A DNA stretch of 64,000 nt from JALOLV01 sp046295175 (GTDB lineage Bacteria; Bacteroidota; Bacteroidia; Cytophagales; Spirosomataceae). A program made the position numbers and the translations under genes. Shown one piece after another: positions 59,082 to 64,000 of this stretch; within the stretch, counting starts at the first letter, position 1; each line of letters starts with the position of its first letter. The stretch lies in NCBI GenBank assembly GCA_046295175.1, contig JBKBNY010000001.1, positions 310,001 to 374,000 of the forward strand. Direction: 5' to 3'. The notes beneath the pieces are model-generated. The model was given only the letters and a program-made list of their open reading frames with translations. It was not told the origin of the DNA and made no database searches.

Positions 59082-59612
59082 ATGAAAGCATTAATCGAAG
59101 AATACAATCCAGAATGGGTCATTCAATTTGAGAAAATAAAAGAAAAACTGGCGAAAGCATTGCTCGGAATCAATGTTGAGATAGAACACATTGGTAGTAC
59201 GTCAATCCCAAACCTTGCGGCCAAACCCATTATTGATATTGATATTGTTTACTTTGAAACTGCCGACTTTCAAAAAATAAAAAATAGTTTAGAATCGTTG
59301 GGTTACTTTCACAATGGTAATCAAGGCATTGAAGGGCGAGAGGTCTTTAAAAGAAGCGGTAACGACGAAGTATTAGACAAAATCACGCATCATTTGTATG
59401 TCTGTAAGGTAGATAGTGAAGAATTACGAAGACACATTGCGTTTAGAGATTATCTACGAAAACACGACGTAGCTCGAAGATTCTATCAGAATTTGAAGTA
59501 CAAAATGGCAGAAGAAGCCAATCAAAACAAAAAACTATACGCCGACATCAAAGAACAAAAAGCGAAGTCTTTTATTGATTACATTATCGAAGTATCATCA
59601 ATCTATAAATAA
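59082..59612 (+). CDS. GrpB family nucleotidyltransferase-like protein
   Basis: 176 residues from the ATG at 59082. The track start at 59052 would overlap the hydrolase gene. UPF0157/GrpB signature: EEYNPEWVIQFEKIKEKL, IEHIGSTSIPNLAAKPIIDIDI, HHLYVCKVDSEELRRHIAFRDYLRKH. Fold is nucleotidyltransferase-like with an intact GSTS motif. Cellular role unknown. Confidence 0.9.
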   Translation: MKALIEEYNPEWVIQFEKIKEKLAKALLGINVEIEHIGSTSIPNLAAKPIIDIDIVYFETADFQKIKNSLESLGYFHNGNQGIEGREVFKRSGNDEVLDKITHHLYVCKVDSEELRRHIAFRDYLRKHDVARRFYQNLKYKMAEEANQNKKLYADIKEQKAKSFIDYIIEVSSIYK

Positions 59613-59616
59613 CAAA

Positions 59617-60099
59617 ATGAAAATCACGAAAATCATGGCTGCCTTAGTGGTAGTATTTTTAATTTCAAGCAGAGCCAATGCTCAAAGTTTAGAGTCGGAA
59701 TTTCTCTATAAAATTAGTTTGACGTTGGATAAGCCCATAGATTCGGGCAAGAGTCCGTTCGGAACAAGAATTGGGTATCCGGTAAAAGGAGGAACATTTG
59801 CAGGTCCAAAAATGAAAGGAAAAGTACTGGCAATCGGTGAAGATTGGCTATTGAAAGTTGATGACGCTACCAATAAACTCGATGTTAGGGTGATGCTCGA
59901 AACCGAAGACGGGCAACTCATTGCTTGCAATTACACGGGAATCGTTCATAAAAACCCAGATGGGACATCCTATTGGAGAATTACGCCACGTTTTGAGACA
60001 AGTTCAAAAAAATATGACTGGTTGAATTATGTCATAGGTGTCGGCAAAGGAAGTTTTGAAAACGGTAGTGTTACTTATGAGGTCTTTGCGATAAAATAG
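59617..60099 (+). CDS. Exported DUF3237 family protein
   Basis: 160 residues from the ATG at 59617, 4 bp after the GrpB stop. Signal peptide about 1-22 (ending ANAQ). The mature part matches DUF3237: FGTRIGYPVKGGTFAGPKMKGKVL, DVRVMLETEDGQLIACNYTGIV, YWRITPRFETSSKKYDWLN. Function unknown. Confidence 0.88.
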   Translation: MKITKIMAALVVVFLISSRANAQSLESEFLYKISLTLDKPIDSGKSPFGTRIGYPVKGGTFAGPKMKGKVLAIGEDWLLKVDDATNKLDVRVMLETEDGQLIACNYTGIVHKNPDGTSYWRITPRFETSSKKYDWLNYVIGVGKGSFENGSVTYEVFAIK

Positions 60100-60172
60100 A
60101 GTTCCCACCTTGTAAGCGAAAGCGACTAAGGCTTTTGATGGAGATAATTTTGAGCTTTAAAAACTCAAAATT

Positions 60173-60802
60173 ATGAAAAAAACTCTCTGGATGATTATCA
60201 TCGCTCTCGCAATTTTAGTAGGAATTATTCCGATTACCTACCTGGTAAATGGTGTAAACGAAGGTTACCTTCAACTCAAAGGCCCTGAAATATTACGCAG
60301 TAAAACTTGGTGGTTTTTCTTGTACATTCATGCTATTTCGGGCGGAATCGCAATTCTGATTGGTTGGATACAGTTCAGTAAAAAAATCCTCCAAAACCGC
60401 CCCAAACTGCACCGTTTTATAGGAAAAAGTTATTTCTTTTCAGCAATAATTTGTTCAATATCGGGTTTTTATATCGGATTTTATGCCACAGGTGGTATGG
60501 TGGCTGCGGCTGGGTTCATTACTGTCGCTTGCATTTATTTTTACACGACTTTGCAAGGATACTTGACAATCCGAAAAGGACAAATCGCAGAACACCAAAA
60601 TATGATGACCTATAGTTATGCAGCTTGTTTGGCGGCGGTTTCTTTGCGATTGTCAACGCCCATTGCCTACATTTTGGGCTTTGAGTATGTTTCATCTTAT
60701 ACGTTTATTGCGTGGTCGGCGTGGATTCCGAACTTGATGATTGCTTATTGGATAAATAAAAACAGAAGTGAATATTCGTTAGAAATATTAAAAAGCAAAT
60801 AA
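60173..60802 (+). CDS. DUF2306 family membrane protein
   Basis: 209 residues, about six helices. The family pattern is clear: FFLYIHAISGGIAILIGWIQF with the conserved His, RPKLHRFIGKSYFF with LHRxxGK, and AEHQNMMTYSYAACLAAVSLRL with the HxxxMMxSY segment. Conserved His residues suggest heme or quinone binding, unproven. 14 bp before the metallo-beta-lactamase gene. Confidence 0.88.
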   Translation: MKKTLWMIIIALAILVGIIPITYLVNGVNEGYLQLKGPEILRSKTWWFFLYIHAISGGIAILIGWIQFSKKILQNRPKLHRFIGKSYFFSAIICSISGFYIGFYATGGMVAAAGFITVACIYFYTTLQGYLTIRKGQIAEHQNMMTYSYAACLAAVSLRLSTPIAYILGFEYVSSYTFIAWSAWIPNLMIAYWINKNRSEYSLEILKSK

Positions 60803-60816
60803 CAACATCTATAAAA

Positions 60817-61593
60817 ATGAAAGTAAAAGTATTATTAGTAATCGGATTCACATTGTCATGCTTGATTAGCGTTGCTCAAAAAAGATTCAAACCCAAAGAA
60901 CTTTACAAAACTGAGAGTTTAATCATAACTCAAATCTCGGCAAATGCTTTTCAACATGTTTCGTTCAAGCAAACCCAAGATTTTGGATATGTACCTTGCA
61001 ACGGGATGTTTGTAAGGAGCAATAATGAAGTAATTGTTTTTGATACCCCAACCAACGACAAAAGTGCCGAAGAACTCATCAAATGGATAAAAGAGAAACT
61101 TAGTTGCCAGATAAACGCCATCATACCGACCCACTTCCATGATGATTGTCTGGGAGGGTTAAAAGCTTTTCATCAAAACGGTATTTCTTCTTATGCCAAT
61201 TTCAAAACCATCGAACTCGCCAAAGCAAATAATTACGAAGTTCCTAAAAATGGTTTTTCGGATTCGCTCAATCTTAAAGTCGGTAACGAAAAAATTTCCG
61301 CAAAATTTTTTGGGGAAGGCCATACCAAAGACAATGTGGTGGGGTATTTCCCGAGTGAAAACGTCATGTTTGGTGGTTGCTTAATCAAAGAAATAAAAGC
61401 GAGTAAGGGTTATTTGGGCGATGCCAATGTAGATACGTGGTCGGCAACTGTAGCCAAAGTAAAAGAGGAGTTTCCGAATGTAAAAATTGTGGTACCGGGG
61501 CATGGTAAGTTTGGTAATCATAAACTTCTCGACTACACAGTTGATTTATTCAAAACTCGTGTTTTTGGAGCAAATCAACTCATTAAAAAATGA
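60817..61593 (+). CDS. Subclass B1 metallo-beta-lactamase
   Basis: 258 residues with signal peptide (1-20). The complete B1 zinc set is present: H106-x-H108-x-D110 (PTHFHDDCLGG), H169 (GEGHTKDN), C188-x-x-K191 (FGGCLIKE) and H229 (VPGHG). Spacing between ligands (61, 19 and 41 residues) matches B1 enzymes rather than B2 or B3. B1 enzymes hydrolyse most beta-lactams including carbapenems. Chromosomal B1 genes are known in flavobacteria and relatives. No mobile element flanks it. Cotranscribed with the DUF2306 gene. Confidence 0.9.
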   Translation: MKVKVLLVIGFTLSCLISVAQKRFKPKELYKTESLIITQISANAFQHVSFKQTQDFGYVPCNGMFVRSNNEVIVFDTPTNDKSAEELIKWIKEKLSCQINAIIPTHFHDDCLGGLKAFHQNGISSYANFKTIELAKANNYEVPKNGFSDSLNLKVGNEKISAKFFGEGHTKDNVVGYFPSENVMFGGCLIKEIKASKGYLGDANVDTWSATVAKVKEEFPNVKIVVPGHGKFGNHKLLDYTVDLFKTRVFGANQLIKK

Positions 61594-61742
61594 TACACAA
61601 GATAGACTAAAATTCTAAAGCGAAACAGGCGAGTAAATTTTATAATAAGCTTTACAGAAAGCAACCATCGACCCAATCTTTGAATCTTGTTTTTAAAAAG
61701 ACTTATTTTTACTTCAAAACTTACAACGATAGTTTTTGATAT

Positions 61743-62327
61743 ATGACCCATGCCGAGCGAATAAAAAAAGCATTTGACCCTTATTGTGAAGTACCCGTTC
61801 AGAACTGGGAGACTTTTGTCGATTATCTCGAAGATGTTTACTTTGAAAAAAACGAAATCATCAAACGCCCCTGGGAAACCGAAAAATATGGTTATTTTCT
61901 GCTCGAAGGAAGTTGCGGCGTTTTTATCTGGAAAGAAAACAACTATGTATGCTTAGACTTAATTCCAGAAAATAACTTTTTCGCAGACCATATGTCACTC
62001 ATTACACAACAGCCCACACCCATAGAAACCATGGCACTGGAACGTTGCCATGCTTTACGAATCACAAAAAGTAGTATTGATTATTTGAAGAGTTTTCAGG
62101 GTGGGGCTATGTTATTTTTAATCGGAGCCGAATATTCGTTTGTTGAAAAACAGCAGCAACAAATCGACTTGCTCCTAAAAACACCCGAACAGCGTTATAT
62201 TGAAATACTCGAAAAAAGTCCGAAGATGATTCAAAATACAGCCCAAAAGTATATTGCCTCTTATTTAGGAATCACAACTCAGAGCCTTAGCCGAATCAGA
62301 AAACGTATCATGAAAAAACGAAATTAA
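61743..62327 (+). CDS. Crp/Fnr family transcriptional regulator
   Basis: 194 residues, beta-roll and C-terminal HTH (AQKYIASYLGITTQSLSRIRKRIMKKR). Recognition helix TQSLSRIRKR is close to that of the regulator at 50552 (PESLSRIQKR). Followed after 70 bp by a beta-barrel gene, the same regulator-then-barrel order as 52479/53103. No AGACA-N2-TGTCT palindrome was found at its own promoter. Confidence 0.92.
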   Translation: MTHAERIKKAFDPYCEVPVQNWETFVDYLEDVYFEKNEIIKRPWETEKYGYFLLEGSCGVFIWKENNYVCLDLIPENNFFADHMSLITQQPTPIETMALERCHALRITKSSIDYLKSFQGGAMLFLIGAEYSFVEKQQQQIDLLLKTPEQRYIEILEKSPKMIQNTAQKYIASYLGITTQSLSRIRKRIMKKRN

Positions 62328-62397
62328 CTTAGGGTAACTTTTTTCAGAATTTTTCTTTTGATTTTTGCTTCAAATCTAAATCATTAATCAAGAAAAA

Positions 62398-62967
62398 ATG
62401 AAGTATAAGTTATTAATATTAAGTATTTTGATTGGATATATGTGTGCTGGGCAAAATAAAGCCACAATCCAAAGAAAAGGATTTATGGGAGGTATATCAG
62501 TAGGTTTTGCTCATTCAAAAATCCCTTTTCCGATAAAATCAACGAATTATAATGACTTAGCATTAAACTGGAAAATTGGCTATTTCATTAGTCCCAAAGC
62601 GGCACTCTTGCTCAATGGGGCGGTTTCGGTTTATGATTATTCATTATCAGGAAGACCTCGAAAACGCGACTTCGGGGGGCTATATCCCTCCTACCAATAT
62701 TTTCTCAATAAAAACCTTTGGGTATTAGGGGGCATCGGACTCGCCACCGAAGCACCGGTCTTTTATGATTTAAAAACCGATAACCAAGATGAAACCAAAT
62801 ATTATTTTGGAACTGGGGTCTTAACTGCTATTGGATATGATTTAGTAAGGCTTAAAAAAGCAGTCATTAATGTTCAAATCAGAACCAACTGGAACAGCAT
62901 AAATAAATCAGACAGCAAACTCAATGGTCTAAGTACCGGTATTTGTTTGGGAGTCAATTTTTATTAA
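62398..62967 (+). CDS. Exported beta-barrel-like protein
   Basis: 189 residues. N-terminal signal (ending CAGQ, about residue 19). Beta-barrel character: GFMGGISVGFAHSKIPF, YFGTGVLTAIGYDLVRL, ending LSTGICLGVNFY with C-terminal aromatic residue as in outer-membrane proteins. Function unknown. Confidence 0.7.
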   Translation: MKYKLLILSILIGYMCAGQNKATIQRKGFMGGISVGFAHSKIPFPIKSTNYNDLALNWKIGYFISPKAALLLNGAVSVYDYSLSGRPRKRDFGGLYPSYQYFLNKNLWVLGGIGLATEAPVFYDLKTDNQDETKYYFGTGVLTAIGYDLVRLKKAVINVQIRTNWNSINKSDSKLNGLSTGICLGVNFY

Positions 62968-62985
62968 ACCATTTCACAACACTCA

Positions 62986-63525
62986 ATGAAAAAGCAATCA
63001 AAATTCATTTTTTGGGGATGTACGATTTTCCATTTAGTCATAATTTTCTTATTACCCATCTGCCTATTTACAATGATATCGTGTAGCAGTTCTGAGTTAC
63101 CACCCGATTCGTCGGGCAAGTACTTTATCAAAGCTAAGTTAAATGGAGAATTAGTAGAGTACAGAGTCTATGCTTACGTCCAAAATGACCCAAGCAGAAT
63201 ACTATCGGCAACAGCTTTCAAATCAAGCACCTCAAATTTTCCGAGTTTGGGTTTTACGATTGAGTCATCAGAAGCCATAACCAAAAAAATTCATAAAGAA
63301 ACCGACCCCAATACAAACCTAATTTTTGTGTACAGTTTGGCAGGTCTTGAATCTTATAATTCGCAAATGGGCGATGAACAAGACTTTAAGATTGAAGTTA
63401 CTGAAATAAACCCTGAATTTGTAAAAGGTAAATTTGAAGGTACAATCAGAAAAGCCAGCGGAAGCAACGTTAACACAGTCATAGAAGTAAAAGATGGAGA
63501 ATTTTATTTGTCAAACCAGAAATAA
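62986..63525 (+). CDS. Lipoprotein of unknown function
   Basis: 179 residues. Hydrophobic N terminus with a lipobox MISC-S (Cys about 34). The mature part is beta-rich (YFIKAKLNGELVEYRVYAYV, VKGKFEGTIRKASG), of a type often seen in surface or periplasmic Bacteroidota lipoproteins with an immunoglobulin-like fold. 18 bp after the barrel gene and 2 bp before the next, so likely one operon. Confidence 0.7.
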   Translation: MKKQSKFIFWGCTIFHLVIIFLLPICLFTMISCSSSELPPDSSGKYFIKAKLNGELVEYRVYAYVQNDPSRILSATAFKSSTSNFPSLGFTIESSEAITKKIHKETDPNTNLIFVYSLAGLESYNSQMGDEQDFKIEVTEINPEFVKGKFEGTIRKASGSNVNTVIEVKDGEFYLSNQK

Positions 63526-63527
63526 TC

Positions 63528-64000
63528 ATGGAAAAGCAAATATTTGAAAAATTAGAAAAGATTGAAAACAAATACAATAGACTAAAAATCATGTATCTTG
63601 TTTCAACGATTGGGCTTACGGGCCTTATGCTATTGGTTAGCTTTAAGCATGTCGATTCGTTCGATATAATCAAAGCTAAAGGCATCGTGATTCAAGACCA
63701 AAATGGGCGTGATAGAATCCTGATTGGTTCGCCTGTGCCGCCATCCAAAGATAGAGTAAGAACAGACTCTAACCTTGTAAAAAAATATTGGGCAAGTAAG
63801 TTTAACAACCCTGATGAATACATGGGCTGGTACAAGAAATATAAAAACACCTCGAATGGTATTATATTTATGAACGAAAATGGGTTCGATGAAGTGCTGG
63901 TCGGAGACAACTTAGCCGATGCTAATGTAGGAGTCAGAAGTTATAAATTATCAGGTATTCTTGTCAATGACAAATCAGGTTGGGAATGCGTTGGTGCCGG
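63528..64000 (+). CDS. Membrane-anchored paralogue of the 47746 protein (truncated by window end)
   Basis: First 157 codons of an ORF that runs off the window. A cytoplasmic start (MEKQIFEKLEKIENKYNRL, coiled), an anchor about 22-40, then strand-turn units centred on D/N-x-G such as GIVIQDQNGRDRILIG and GIIFMNENGFDEVLVGD, matching the pattern of the 47746 protein. Begins 2 bp after the lipoprotein stop. Function unknown. Confidence 0.75.
   Translation, partial: MEKQIFEKLEKIENKYNRLKIMYLVSTIGLTGLMLLVSFKHVDSFDIIKAKGIVIQDQNGRDRILIGSPVPPSKDRVRTDSNLVKKYWASKFNNPDEYMGWYKKYKNTSNGIIFMNENGFDEVLVGDNLADANVGVRSYKLSGILVNDKSGWECVGA

Noticed and set aside
1..64000. CRISPR arrays, complete insertion sequences, prophage genes, rRNA
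   Set aside because: No regularly spaced direct repeats of the CRISPR type, transposase or integrase ORFs, phage genes or rRNA were seen on reading both strands.

Overview
This window looks like the chromosome of a free-living member of the Bacteroidota, most likely order Cytophagales (Spirosoma/Emticicia/Flectobacillus-type relatives). The reasons are: promoters with a TAnnTTTG -7 box, often about 20 nt after a TTG; few Shine-Dalgarno sequences; a gliding-motility GldF permease; a type IX secretion C-terminal domain; DUF4199 proteins; and aromatic amino-acid catabolism through homogentisate. No species is assigned. No rRNA, CRISPR array, complete insertion sequence or phage gene was seen.

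Layout. 0-2.3 kb: glyoxylate shunt (aceB, then truncated aceA) on the minus strand, with a palindromic operator candidate at the aceB promoter. 2.4-13.6 kb: two secreted proteins sharing a C-terminal module that ends in GCN/GCNY, a detached nuoIJK trio (NuoI carries a long repeat tail), tRNA-Arg(ACG), an M13 peptidase, and trpE behind a transcription attenuator whose leader peptide has three consecutive Trp codons. 13.8-21.4 kb: a pseudouridine synthase with a 75-bp minisatellite, a T9SS-sorted esterase, an HNH protein, smpB, a candidate small RNA, and hflX. 21.4-24.3 kb: a two-gene membrane/periplasm system in which both proteins carry duplicated His motifs. 24.5-31.3 kb: an Ada-like regulator/alkyltransferase, then the Phe/Tyr catabolic genes hmgA, hpd, phhA, marR and fahA, interrupted by a DUF559 nuclease gene bracketed by inverted C/G-rich palindromic units. 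31.4-40.5 kb: Usp, gldF, two DUF4199 proteins, a dihydroorotase homologue lacking its metal-binding HxH, gcvH, lpxH-like, a Tat-exported TIM-barrel protein, an MFS transporter and a nitrilase. 40.6-64 kb: an accessory-looking, nearly all plus-strand region with membrane-anchored AraC regulators, a LytS/LytTR pair, three Crp/Fnr regulators, small membrane proteins, lipoproteins, hydrolases and a subclass B1 metallo-beta-lactamase.

Main new signal: the palindrome AGACA-(TT/AA)-TGTCT occurs three times in the 41-53 kb region. Each copy lies upstream of a gene, and each has exactly 24 nt between its last base and a TAnnTTTG-like -7 box. This is the geometry of class II Crp/Fnr activation and defines a candidate local regulon next to Crp/Fnr genes. 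Other leads are the DUF559 palindrome-bracketed element, a minus-strand small RNA upstream of smpB, a perfect palindrome at the hmgA transcription start, and the duplicated WH...FSPPH / HLHP protein pair.
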